Shown here piece after piece: positions 17,876 to 26,212 of a stretch of DNA of 64,000 nucleotides. The position numbers and the translations under genes are program-made. Source of the stretch: [Flavobacterium] thermophilum (GTDB lineage Bacteria; Bacillota; Bacilli; Bacillales; Anoxybacillaceae); contig UGGS01000001.1 of assembly GCA_900450595.1 (NCBI GenBank), positions 248,001 through 312,000 of the forward strand, given 5' to 3'. The notes below the pieces were generated by a model. The model saw only the letters and a program-made list of their open reading frames with translations. It made no database searches and was not told where the DNA came from. Each line of letters starts with the position of its first letter. Position 1 is the stretch's first letter.

Positions 17876-18631
17876 ATGGAAGCGATGATGGAGCAGCGTG
17901 ACGGCGTCGCCTTGTTTACGATTTGCCGTCCCGAAAAACGGAATGCAGTCAATTTTGCAGTGATGGAGGCGCTTGAGGGAGCGCTGAGCGAGGCGGAAGC
18001 GGATGAGCGGGTCAAAATATTTGCCATCACGGGCGCTGGCGATGAGGCTTTTTGCTCGGGCGGCGATTTACACGAGTTCGGGCCTTTGCGCGGCGCTGAG
18101 GCGAAACAGATGCTGACGCGCATGGGGGAGGTGCTCTACCGGCTGCTGACGTTTCCGAAACCGACGGCCGCGCTCGTCAATGGCGCCGCGATGGGAGGGG
18201 GCTGCGAGCTGGCGACGGCCTGCGATTTCCGTTTTGTCAAAGAAGGAAGCCGAATCGGGTTCATTCAAGGGCGGCTCGGCATCACAACCGGCTGGGGCGG
18301 CGCCTCGATGCTGTTCGGCAAACTGCCGTACGCGCGGGCCCTCGATCTATTGCTGCGCGCTGAACCGATGACAGCGGAAGATATGGAAGCGTGCGGGTGG
18401 GCTGATGCGGTCTTGGCGGCTGACCACTGGCGCGAGCAATGGCAGGCGCGGCTCGCCCTTTATGCCGCGCGGTCGCTCGCTGTTTTAGAAGCCTATAAGG
18501 CGGCAGCGGGCGAAAAATGGCGAACAGCTTGGTTTCGTGAGCAATTTTTCGCTGAAATCGACCGCTGCGCCGCACTATGGGGGTCGGTTGAACATGAACA
18601 GGCGTTGCGTCCTTTTTTTCGCAAGCAGTAA
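17876..18631 (+). CDS. Enoyl-CoA hydratase/isomerase family protein
   Basis: A 251-aa crotonase-fold protein. CRPEKRNAVNFAVMEALEGAL and FCSGGDLHEFG mark the CoA-binding part, and NGAAMGGGCELATACDFRF is the oxyanion-hole loop. The catalytic Glu positions of true hydratases are replaced (RLGITTGWGGASML lacks the usual E in that loop), so the reaction may be isomerase, hydrolase or decarboxylase-like. The start at ATG 17876 follows AAAGGAGGA. It is inserted between rpmF and gerR compared with B. subtilis. Confidence 0.82.
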   Translation: MEAMMEQRDGVALFTICRPEKRNAVNFAVMEALEGALSEAEADERVKIFAITGAGDEAFCSGGDLHEFGPLRGAEAKQMLTRMGEVLYRLLTFPKPTAALVNGAAMGGGCELATACDFRFVKEGSRIGFIQGRLGITTGWGGASMLFGKLPYARALDLLLRAEPMTAEDMEACGWADAVLAADHWREQWQARLALYAARSLAVLEAYKAAAGEKWRTAWFREQFFAEIDRCAALWGSVEHEQALRPFFRKQ

Positions 18632-18660
18632 TTTTTTCCTTCTACTGTTTCTATTAGCCG

Positions 18661-18672
18661 CATACATATAAT
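18661..18672 (+). promoter_or_regulatory. Overlapping SigmaE-like and SigmaA -10 elements before gerR
   Basis: CATACATA (18661-18668) matches the SigmaE -10 consensus CATACAnT at seven positions, and TATAAT (18667-18672) overlaps it. No clear -35 for either. The known SigmaE control of B. subtilis ylbO supports the first reading. Confidence 0.4.
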
Positions 18673-18701
18673 GACAAAGCGGCGATGAGGAGGGAAGGGA
18701 G

Positions 18702-19277
18702 ATGACCGGAGTACGCCAGGACGCTTGGACGAAAGAGGAAGATGAACTGTTGGCCAACGTTGTGCTTCAATATATTCGCGAGGGCGGCACCCAGCTAGAA
18801 GCGTTTGCTGAGGTGGGGCGGCGCTTGTCGCGGACAGCGGCAGCGTGCGGGTTCCGCTGGAATTCGTACGTTCGCAAGCAGTATAAAGAGGAAATTGAAC
18901 AGGCAAAGCAAGAACGGAAAACGCGAAAAAAAGAGGCGGCATCGGTAAAAGAAGGCGGGGGACAAACGGAGATGGAAGCGGCAGCAGAGAGCAAACTGTC
19001 ATGGACGGAAGTGCTCGCTTTTTTGCAAGCGGAAGGGCAAAAAGCGCGCGACGCCCGGCGGACAGCGGATGAAAATCGGGCGTTAAAAAACGATATGGAG
19101 CAGCTGCAACAAATGGTGACAAAGCTGCAAATGGAAAAGGAAGCGTTGCAAAAGCAGCTGGCGGCCGTCCAAGAGGAGTATAAAACGTTGCTCGCCATTA
19201 TGGAGCGGGCGCGGAAAATGGTGGCGGGCGCCGAAAAACAAACGGAGCCGGCGGCTGAGGGCGTCGGGGAAGGATAA
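18702..19277 (+). CDS. gerR: RsfA-family sporulation regulator GerR (YlbO)
   Basis: A 191-aa protein with an N-terminal SANT/Myb-like DNA-binding part ([43 protein letters not shown]) and a long C-terminal coiled coil (about 95-170). This is the RsfA/GerR architecture; YlbO/GerR represses some SigmaE-dependent genes in the mother cell. GGAGGGAAGGGAG precedes the ATG. A strong terminator follows. Confidence 0.87.
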   Translation: MTGVRQDAWTKEEDELLANVVLQYIREGGTQLEAFAEVGRRLSRTAAACGFRWNSYVRKQYKEEIEQAKQERKTRKKEAASVKEGGGQTEMEAAAESKLSWTEVLAFLQAEGQKARDARRTADENRALKNDMEQLQQMVTKLQMEKEALQKQLAAVQEEYKTLLAIMERARKMVAGAEKQTEPAAEGVGEG

Positions 19278-19306
19278 AAGCTGGCCTTTGGGCCGGCTTT
19301 TTTTTC
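19278..19306 (+). terminator. Terminator after gerR
   Basis: AAGCTGGCC pairs with GGCCGGCTT (one G-U) around a tetraloop, with a long T run. Confidence 0.88.
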
Positions 19307-19374
19307 TTAACGGATGACGGGGACATTTGCTAAAATAAGGCTAACGCAATTTGGCGGGAAAGCGGGGGAGACAT

Positions 19375-20265
19375 GTGAACATTGGCATTGTCGGCGGCGG
19401 GGCGGTCGGCCTGCTTCTTGCCGCTTATCTCGGGCGGCGCCATAAGGTCACGGTGTATACAAGGCGCTTGTCTCAGGCGAGGCAGCTTGCTGAATGCGGC
19501 GTCGCCCTGAAAAAAGAAGGAAAAACAACGGAGACTGCCGTTCAAGCAAGGCCGTTTGCCGGGGCGGAACTCGTTGAGCCGCTTGTGTTTGTGACGGTTA
19601 AACAATATGATGTGGCGGATGTCTGCTCCCGGCGTGATTCGTTCCGCCGCGTCGGCACGATTGTTTTTTTGCAAAACGGGATGAGCCATCTCGAACAGCT
19701 GTCTGTTTTTGCTGACAAAAACATCGTCGTCGGCGTTGTGGAGCACGGCGCGTTCAAGCTTGACGATCGGACGGTTGCGCACACAGGCGCCGGCAAACTG
19801 ACGCTCGCCCCCTTCTATGGGTCGCCTGCTGCGGCCGCCGGGCTGGCTAGAGATCGAGAGTTTCCCATTGAATGGGCGGACGATTGGGAGCGCATTCTTG
19901 TCGACAAACTTGTCGTCAATGCGGTCATCAACCCGTTGACGGCGCTGTTGCAAGTGAAAAACGGCGAGCTTCTTGAGGTGGCGCCGTATCGGGACATGAT
20001 GGCGCAGCTGTTTGATGAAGTGCGGCGGGTGTTGCCGCTTCGTGACGCCGGACGGGCGTGGGAGCGGATCGTTCATATATGCCGGAACACGGCGGACAAT
20101 TATTCGTCGATGTATATGGATGTGGCAAACGGGCGTCGGACGGAAATTGACGCCATTTTAGGCTATGTGCTGAAGCAAGGGGAAGCGCGCGGCGTTGCGT
20201 TGCCGCTCGTCCGCTTTGTGTATTGCGCGCTGAAAGGGAAGGAAGGGGGGAGCCGCGATGGGTGA
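19375..20265 (+). CDS. panE: 2-dehydropantoate 2-reductase
   Basis: A 296-aa NADPH-dependent enzyme making pantoate for CoA synthesis (ylbQ position). The start is GTG behind GGGGGAG, giving the Rossmann motif VNIGIVGGGAVGLLLAAYLG right at the N-terminus. VKQYDVADV, FLQNGMSHLEQL and the catalytic-region DKLVVNAVINPLTALL follow; NYSSMYMDVANGRRTEIDAILGYV is the conserved C-terminal helix. The 3' end overlaps the next gene by 8 bp. Confidence 0.93.
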   Translation: MNIGIVGGGAVGLLLAAYLGRRHKVTVYTRRLSQARQLAECGVALKKEGKTTETAVQARPFAGAELVEPLVFVTVKQYDVADVCSRRDSFRRVGTIVFLQNGMSHLEQLSVFADKNIVVGVVEHGAFKLDDRTVAHTGAGKLTLAPFYGSPAAAAGLARDREFPIEWADDWERILVDKLVVNAVINPLTALLQVKNGELLEVAPYRDMMAQLFDEVRRVLPLRDAGRAWERIVHICRNTADNYSSMYMDVANGRRTEIDAILGYVLKQGEARGVALPLVRFVYCALKGKEGGSRDG

Positions 20266-20644
20266 CTGGCTCGCGCCGGTGTTGGCGACATTCGTCACAC
20301 TGCCGCTGCTGCTGTTTTGGCTCGTCTATGCGGCCATGCGCCTGTTTGGCGGGCGGAAACGGGCGGCGTTTTACGCGGCGGTCAACGCGGCGACCGCGTT
20401 TTTCATCGCCGCCGTCTATTTTTTGCTTGCCGTGCTGTTCGGAAAGTCATATTTTGTCCATCTTCTTCTCTTTTTGCTCGGATTGCACGCCGCCATCGCA
20501 CTCGGCTACTGGCGGAAAAAGGCGGATTTTCACCTGGCGGCGGTGTTTCGTCTATTTTGGCGGGCCAGTTTTCTCATTTTTGCGTCCCTTTACGCCGGCC
20601 TGCTCGTCTATGGCATGATGGCGCGCATCGCTGCCGTCCTTTGA
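20258..20644 (+). CDS. DUF3397 membrane protein
   Basis: A 128-aa protein with four predicted membrane helices (about 7-28, 40-62, 66-84, 100-125). It matches DUF3397, a family found between panE and bshC in Bacillaceae. Function unknown. It overlaps panE, and GGAAGGGGGG lies before its ATG. Confidence 0.8.
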   Translation: MGDWLAPVLATFVTLPLLLFWLVYAAMRLFGGRKRAAFYAAVNAATAFFIAAVYFLLAVLFGKSYFVHLLLFLLGLHAAIALGYWRKKADFHLAAVFRLFWRASFLIFASLYAGLLVYGMMARIAAVL

Positions 20645-20674
20645 GCAATCATTTTTTCCTCTTGGCGCCGAACG

Positions 20675-20683
20675 TGCTATACT
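20675..20683 (+). promoter_or_regulatory. Extended -10 promoter before bshC
   Basis: TG-c-TATACT forms an extended -10 element 35 bp before bshC; the -35 region is weak, as such promoters allow. Confidence 0.5.
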
Positions 20684-20717
20684 CATGAAAGAATACATAA
20701 GAAAGGGAGTTTTCGCC

Positions 20718-22346
20718 ATGGAGGTTCACGAAATTCCGCTGCCGGCGGCGACAAAGCTGGCGGCCGATTACATAACCGGCGCGTTTCCGGCTGAGAAAGG
20801 GTTTGACTACGTTTGGGCTGATGATCAGGCGTTTCGCCGCCGGTTGTCTCATTTGCAAAAACGGACATACGACCGGAGCGGGCTTGCCGATTATTTAGAC
20901 GCCTATCACCGTCGGTTCTCGGCAAGCAGGGCGACGATGCACAATATCGACAAGCTGCGGCAGGAGAACAGCGTCGTTGTTGTCGGCGGACAGCAAGCCG
21001 GGCTGTTGACCGGTCCGCTTTATACGATCTATAAAATCATCACCATCATCCAGCTCGCCAAAGAACAGGAACGGAAGCTTGGCGTGCCGGTCGTGCCGCT
21101 GTTTTGGATCGCCGGCGAGGATCATGACATCGCGGAAATCGACCATGTGTATGTGGTAGAGGGCGGCGAAGTGAGGAAAGCGCTATATCCGCACAAGCGG
21201 AAGGAAAGGCGGATGGCAGCCGACGTCCCGCTTGATCATGAGCTTGCCGGCGCGTGGATCGAACGTGTCGTGAAAACGTACGGGGAGACGGACGCGACGA
21301 ACGAACTGCTTTCCTTTCTCAAGACATGTTTGGATGAGGCGCGCACGTTTGTCGACTTTTTTGCGGCGATTGTCTTGCGCCTGTTTGCTGCTGACGGATT
21401 GGTTGTCTTGAATGCCGGCGATGCGGCGGTGCGCCTTCTTGAGCGCCGTTTTTTCGCCGCGCTCATTGACCGCCATCGCAGCGTGACATCGGTCGTGTTG
21501 GCGCAGCAAGAGGCGCTGCGCGCGCTCGGGTATGCGCCGCTCATTGAGATAGCGCCCAACGCGGCCAACTTGTTTTATTACAACGGCCATGAGCGCCTGC
21601 TTTTGCACTATGACGAAGAGCGCGGCGCGTTCCGCGACAAGGCCGGGCATATCGTCTTTGCGAAACAGCAGCTGCTTGAGCTTGCCGAGACGAAGCCGCA
21701 CTGTTTAAGCAACAATGTTGTCACTCGTCCGCTTATGCAAGAGTATTTGCTGCCGACGCTCGCTTTTGTCGCCGGCCCGGGAGAAATCGCCTATTGGGCG
21801 GAGTTGAAGGAGGCGTTTTCGCTGTTCGGATTCGAAATGCCGCCGGTGGCGCCGCGCCTGCAGGCGACGATCGTCGGCCGTTCGCTGCAAACCGATCTCG
21901 CTGATCTCGGTCTCGAAGCCGCCGACGTATTGGCCGGGCGGCTCGAAGCGGCCAAGGAGCGATGGCGGAAGGAGACGGCTGAAGTTCCGCTTGCCAAGGC
22001 GTTTGCGAAAGCGAAAGCCGACATCGAGGCGGCGCATCAGCCGCTGCGCGCGCTTGGCATGGAGATTGACCGCGGATTGGAAGGATTGGTGGCGAAAAAT
22101 GCCGCCATCATTCAGTCACAAATCGAGTTTCTTCAGCAAACGTTGGAGCGGGCGCTTTTGCGCAAACATGAGACGACATGGCGCAAGTTTTGGCGCGTCG
22201 AAACGGCGCTGCGGCCGAACGGAGCGCCTCAGGAACGGGTTTGGAACGTGTTTTACTACGTGAATCGTTACGGATTTGATTTTGTAAAAAAACTTTCGCT
22301 GATCGACGCCCCTGGAAACGGAATGCATAAAATTGTATATATATAA
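20718..22346 (+). CDS. bshC: Bacillithiol biosynthesis cysteine-adding enzyme BshC
   Basis: A 542-aa protein that adds cysteine to GlcN-malate in the last step of bacillithiol synthesis. It shows the Rossmann-like core VVVGGQQAGLLTGPLYTIYKIITII, FWIAGEDHDIAEIDHV, and the long coiled-coil C-terminal region (LGMEIDRGLEGLVAKNAAIIQSQIEFLQ). The start MEVHEIPLP follows GAAAGGGAG. Its place before the dcw cluster matches yllA in B. subtilis. Confidence 0.94.
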   Translation: MEVHEIPLPAATKLAADYITGAFPAEKGFDYVWADDQAFRRRLSHLQKRTYDRSGLADYLDAYHRRFSASRATMHNIDKLRQENSVVVVGGQQAGLLTGPLYTIYKIITIIQLAKEQERKLGVPVVPLFWIAGEDHDIAEIDHVYVVEGGEVRKALYPHKRKERRMAADVPLDHELAGAWIERVVKTYGETDATNELLSFLKTCLDEARTFVDFFAAIVLRLFAADGLVVLNAGDAAVRLLERRFFAALIDRHRSVTSVVLAQQEALRALGYAPLIEIAPNAANLFYYNGHERLLLHYDEERGAFRDKAGHIVFAKQQLLELAETKPHCLSNNVVTRPLMQEYLLPTLAFVAGPGEIAYWAELKEAFSLFGFEMPPVAPRLQATIVGRSLQTDLADLGLEAADVLAGRLEAAKERWRKETAEVPLAKAFAKAKADIEAAHQPLRALGMEIDRGLEGLVAKNAAIIQSQIEFLQQTLERALLRKHETTWRKFWRVETALRPNGAPQERVWNVFYYVNRYGFDFVKKLSLIDAPGNGMHKIVYI

Positions 22347-22374
22347 AGCTTTTTCAAAGAAAAAGTCGAAAAGA

Positions 22375-22405
22375 AAAATCCTGTTTCGAGCAGGATTTTT
22401 TTTTT
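22375..22405 (+). terminator. Terminator after bshC
   Basis: AAAATCCTG pairs with CAGGATTTT around a 7-base loop, followed by more T. Confidence 0.88.
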
Positions 22406-22473
22406 GTGGAATGAAATAGTAACAAAACAATCGCCACAGGTTTGGAAATAAAAGTAAAAGGAGGTTGGAACTA

Positions 22474-22506
22474 ATGGCTCCATCTGGGGATGTCCGACAA
22501 AAATAA
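22474..22506 (+). other. Ten-codon mini-ORF with strong ribosome site before rsmH
   Basis: AAAAGGAGG at 22456-22464 is followed 9 bases later by ATG and the short frame MAPSGDVRQK-stop. It lies where mraZ is found in B. subtilis. It could be the translation-start remnant of a deleted gene or a leader peptide. No similarity to MraZ is visible. Confidence 0.3.
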
Positions 22507-22560
22507 ACAAAAAGGGACGTTTTTTTACAAAAAAAGCTAAAATTTTGTCCGTCTTTGCGA

Positions 22561-22566
22561 TATAAT
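22561..22566 (+). promoter_or_regulatory. -10 box (TATAAT) upstream of rsmH
   Basis: A perfect TATAAT 40 bp before rsmH, without a good -35 at 16-18 bp. Likely start of the dcw operon transcript. Confidence 0.5.
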
Positions 22567-22605
22567 AAGGAAGCAGCGTTTGGAAGCAGCAAAGGTGGTG
22601 GACAT

Positions 22606-23547
22606 GTGTTTGAACATACAACGGTGCTGTTAAAAGAAGCGGTTGACGGACTGAACATCCGCCCGGACGGCGTCTATGTCGATTGTACGTTGGGCGGCGG
22701 CGGTCATAGCGACTATTTGCTTTCCCGCCTCTCAAAGCGCGGAAAGCTGTTTGCCTTTGATCAAGACGAAACCGCCATTTCGTATGCGCGTGAACGGCTC
22801 GCCCGTTATGGCCAGCAAGTGCAGTTTGTGCACCGCAACTTCCGGTTTTTGCAAGAGGAGCTTTCCGCCCGCGGCGTCGCTGCCGTCGACGGCGTGCTGT
22901 TTGATTTGGGCGTTTCATCGCCGCAGCTCGATGAGCCGGAGCGCGGCTTCAGCTACCAGCACGACGCGCCGCTTGACATGAGGATGGACCGCAAGCAGCA
23001 GCTGACGGCGGCGGAGATCGTCAACCGTTGGCCATATGAGGAGCTTGTGCGCATTTTTTTCCGGTACGGCGAAGAAAAATTTTCAAAGCAAGTGGCGCGC
23101 AAAATCGAGGAGGTGCGGCGCGAGAAGCCGATTGAAACGACCGGGGAGCTCGTTGAGGTCATTAAGGAGGCGATTCCAGCGCCGGCGCGCCGCAGCGGCG
23201 GACATCCGGCCAAACGCATTTTCCAGGCGCTCCGCATCGCAGTCAACGATGAGCTCGAGGCGTTTCGCGAAGCGCTTGAGCAGGCGATTGACTTGTTGGC
23301 GCCGGGAGGACGGGTGAGCGTCATTACGTTTCATTCGCTCGAAGACCGCATTTGCAAGGAGACGTTTAAAAAAGCAAGCGAGAACCCGCCATTGCCTCCA
23401 GGGCTTCCAGTTCCCCCCAATGACTACCGCCCTGTGTTGAAAATTATTACAAAAAAACCGGTCGTTCCTTCTGCTGAAGAGGTGGAACGGAACCGCCGCG
23501 CCCGTTCAGCCAAACTCCGCATTGCTGAAAAACTGCCGCGCGGCTGA
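22606..23547 (+). CDS. rsmH: 16S rRNA (cytosine(1402)-N(4))-methyltransferase RsmH
   Basis: A 313-aa SAM-dependent enzyme (MraW) that methylates C1402 in the decoding centre. Motifs: [39 protein letters not shown] and [13 protein letters not shown]. The start is GTG (VFEHTTVLL) behind AAAGGTGGTG. It is the first gene of the dcw cluster here because mraZ is missing. Confidence 0.97.
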   Translation: MFEHTTVLLKEAVDGLNIRPDGVYVDCTLGGGGHSDYLLSRLSKRGKLFAFDQDETAISYARERLARYGQQVQFVHRNFRFLQEELSARGVAAVDGVLFDLGVSSPQLDEPERGFSYQHDAPLDMRMDRKQQLTAAEIVNRWPYEELVRIFFRYGEEKFSKQVARKIEEVRREKPIETTGELVEVIKEAIPAPARRSGGHPAKRIFQALRIAVNDELEAFREALEQAIDLLAPGGRVSVITFHSLEDRICKETFKKASENPPLPPGLPVPPNDYRPVLKIITKKPVVPSAEEVERNRRARSAKLRIAEKLPRG

Positions 23548-23581
23548 GAAAATAGGTGAGGAGAAACAGGAGGGAAACGCT

Positions 23582-23938
23582 GTGAACCATTTGGCAGTCA
23601 AAGTAGCACGCGAACAAAAGCATCCGGCCGCGCCGCCGAGCCAGAAGCCGCAGCGAAAACGGCGCCTTCGGCTGACGCTGGCTGAGAAGCTGTTGATCGT
23701 TTCGTTTTTGCTGTTTGTCTTTTACGCGGCGGTCCATACCGTCTCAACCCAAGTGCAAATTTATGAGCTTAATAAAGATGTCCAAAAGTTGGAATCGGCC
23801 ATTGATGAACAAAAGAAAGAAAATAATGACTTGTACGTCGAAGTGCAGCGGCTGAGCGCGTACGAGCGCATTTTGCAAAAGGCGAAAGAGCTCGGTTTGT
23901 CGCTCAACGAAAACCACGTCAAAGTCGTACAGGACTGA
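23582..23938 (+). CDS. ftsL: Cell division protein FtsL
   Basis: A 118-aa bitopic protein: basic cytoplasmic head rich in Lys, Arg and Pro, one membrane helix (about 40-60), and an extracellular leucine-zipper-like coiled coil (LNKDVQKLESAIDEQKKENNDLYVEVQRL). It forms the divisome complex with DivIB and DivIC. GTG start behind AGGAGGG. pbpB follows after 6 bp. Confidence 0.9.
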   Translation: MNHLAVKVAREQKHPAAPPSQKPQRKRRLRLTLAEKLLIVSFLLFVFYAAVHTVSTQVQIYELNKDVQKLESAIDEQKKENNDLYVEVQRLSAYERILQKAKELGLSLNENHVKVVQD

Positions 23939-23944
23939 TGGGCG

Positions 23945-26140
23945 ATGGAGGCAAAAAAGCATCGCAACACCCATCGCGGGGCGTTTATTTTGTTTTGCGT
24001 GTTCAGCTTTGCCTTTTTTCTTTTGTTTGCCCGCTTTGTGCAAGTGCAGTGGACGGGAAAAGCGGAAGGCGAAGCGCTGGCGGAGATCGCGCAGCAGCAG
24101 CATAAGCAGACGCGCACGATTGAAGCGAAACGCGGGACGATTTTTGACCGCAACGGCGCCATTTTAGCCCAAGACGTGCCGTCGTATACAGTCGCCGCCA
24201 TTGTGGACCCGGATGATCCGCGCCGTGTCGCCGATCTAGAGGAAACAGCGGAAAAGCTCGCTCCGCTGCTTGGCATGGACGTCGAGCAAATGGAGCGCAT
24301 TTTGACCAAAAAGGCGAAACAAGTCGAGTTCGGCTCCTATGGCCGCAATATCAGCTTCGAGCTGAAGCGGAAAATTGAAGCGCTCCATTTGCCGGGCATC
24401 ATCTTTACCCGCGACACTGCCCGGTTTTACCCGAATGGCGTGTTCGCCTCGCACGTCATCGGCTACGCGCAAAAAAATGCGAAAAACGAAACGGTCGGCA
24501 AAATGGGAGTAGAAAAATCGCTTGACCGTTATTTGCGCGACAAAGACGGCTATGTGTCGTTTGCCAGCGATGCGAAGGGGTTCCGTCTGCCGGAGGCGAG
24601 AGAGCGCACGATTGCAAAGCCGGACAACGGCGCGAACGTGTATTTAACGATTGACGCGAAAATCCAGACGTTTTTGGAAGACGCCATGAACGGCGTAGAA
24701 AAGCAGTACAAGCCGAAAAAGATCATCGCCATCGTGGCTGATCCGAAAACAGGAAAAATTTTAGCGATGGCGACTCGCCCGAGTTTTGACCCGAACAAAC
24801 GCGATATTGCGAACTTTTTAAATGACGCTATTTCCTACCCGTATGAGCCGGGGTCGACGATGAAGGTGTTTACGCTTGCTGCCGCCATTAATGAAGGAGT
24901 GTACAACGGCAATGAAACGTACCGTTCCGGCTCATACAAAGTCGGGCCGAACACCATCCGCGACCATAACGATGTCGGTTGGGGGACGATTACGTTCAAT
25001 GAAGGGGTGCAGCGCTCTTCGAACGTCGCTTTTTCCATTTTGGTGAAAGAAAAGCTCGGGGAAGACCGGTTTTTGCAGTATTTGCATCGTTTCCATTTCG
25101 ATCAGAAAACGGGCATTGATTTGCCGAATGAGGCGACAGGGCAAATTCGTTACCGTTATCCGATCGAACGGATTACGACTGGGTTCGGGCAAGGGACGTC
25201 AGTGACCCCGATTCAGCAAATCCAGGCGGCGACAGCGATCGCCAACGACGGAAAAATGATGAAGCCGTACGTCATTGAAAAGGTGGTCGATCCAGACAGC
25301 GGCAAAGTCGTTCTCGACCACGAGCCGACTGTCGTCGGTGAACCGATTACGGCTGAAACGGCGCGGAAGGTTCGGGAAATTTTGGAAACGGTTGTCACCT
25401 CAGAGCACGGCACCGGCCGCCCGTACCAAATTGACGGCTACCGCGTCGCCGGCAAAACGGGGACGGCGCAAATTCCATCCGCTTCCGGCGGCTATTTGAC
25501 CGGACGGGAAAATTATATTTTCTCGTTTTTAGGCATGGCGCCGGCGGATGATCCACGCCTTCTCATGTATGTAGCTGTTCAGCAGCCGCGGTTGGATGTG
25601 ACGGAAACCGGAGCGGCGCCTGTTTCGCAAATTTTTACAACGGTGATGAAAAGCAGCCTGCAATATTTGCATATTGAACCGAGCAAAGAAAAATCGGTGG
25701 AAACGAAACTAGCGGCGCAACGCGCGCTCGATTCGCTGGTCGGCGAGGCGGCCGTCACGGCGGCGGAGCAGTTGAAGAAAAACGGCTATGTGCCGGTCGT
25801 CATCGGCACCGGCCGGTACGTTGAGCGGCAGCTTCCGCGCGGCGGAGATCGTCTTCTTCCCGGCGAGCGGGTCGTGTTGAAAACGGATGGAGCGGCGACG
25901 ATGCCGGACTTGCGCGGGTTTTCGCTGCGGGACGCCATGAAAGTGGCTCATATACTCGGCCTGCGGCCAAGCACGAAAGGAACCGGCTATGTCGTCAGCC
26001 AAAACATCCGCCCGGGAGCGCGAGTGCGGCAAGGGGATTATTTGATCGTCGAACTGGCTCCGCCGCGCCAGTGGGAAGAAACGGCGGCAAAGAAAGAACA
26101 AGAGGCGGCTGAACGGAAAGAGGCCGGGCCTCACGAGTGA
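23945..26140 (+). CDS. pbpB: Penicillin-binding protein 2B (septal transpeptidase)
   Basis: A 731-aa class B PBP with one N-terminal membrane helix, a dimerisation domain, the transpeptidase domain and two C-terminal PASTA repeats (TMPDLRGFSLRDAMKVAHILGL is in the second). Active-site motifs: SxxK in YEPGSTMK (Ser near 304), SxN in RSSN, and KTGTAQ near 504. It cross-links septal peptidoglycan with FtsW-type partners. Located between ftsL and spoVD as in B. subtilis. Confidence 0.95.
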   Translation: MEAKKHRNTHRGAFILFCVFSFAFFLLFARFVQVQWTGKAEGEALAEIAQQQHKQTRTIEAKRGTIFDRNGAILAQDVPSYTVAAIVDPDDPRRVADLEETAEKLAPLLGMDVEQMERILTKKAKQVEFGSYGRNISFELKRKIEALHLPGIIFTRDTARFYPNGVFASHVIGYAQKNAKNETVGKMGVEKSLDRYLRDKDGYVSFASDAKGFRLPEARERTIAKPDNGANVYLTIDAKIQTFLEDAMNGVEKQYKPKKIIAIVADPKTGKILAMATRPSFDPNKRDIANFLNDAISYPYEPGSTMKVFTLAAAINEGVYNGNETYRSGSYKVGPNTIRDHNDVGWGTITFNEGVQRSSNVAFSILVKEKLGEDRFLQYLHRFHFDQKTGIDLPNEATGQIRYRYPIERITTGFGQGTSVTPIQQIQAATAIANDGKMMKPYVIEKVVDPDSGKVVLDHEPTVVGEPITAETARKVREILETVVTSEHGTGRPYQIDGYRVAGKTGTAQIPSASGGYLTGRENYIFSFLGMAPADDPRLLMYVAVQQPRLDVTETGAAPVSQIFTTVMKSSLQYLHIEPSKEKSVETKLAAQRALDSLVGEAAVTAAEQLKKNGYVPVVIGTGRYVERQLPRGGDRLLPGERVVLKTDGAATMPDLRGFSLRDAMKVAHILGLRPSTKGTGYVVSQNIRPGARVRQGDYLIVELAPPRQWEETAAKKEQEAAERKEAGPHE

Positions 26141-26152
26141 TTTTTTGCCGTT

Positions 26153-26179
26153 CTATAACGGGGCGTACAAGCATATAGT
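26153..26179 (+). promoter_or_regulatory. SigmaE-type promoter of spoVD
   Basis: CATATAGT at 26172-26179 differs from the SigmaE -10 consensus CATACAnT at one position, and a CTATAA-type -35 lies 13-14 bp upstream. spoVD is known to be SigmaE-dependent in B. subtilis, which fits. Confidence 0.5.
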
Positions 26180-26212
26180 GGAACGAGCCCATCATGAAGG
26201 AGGTTCCGCCAT

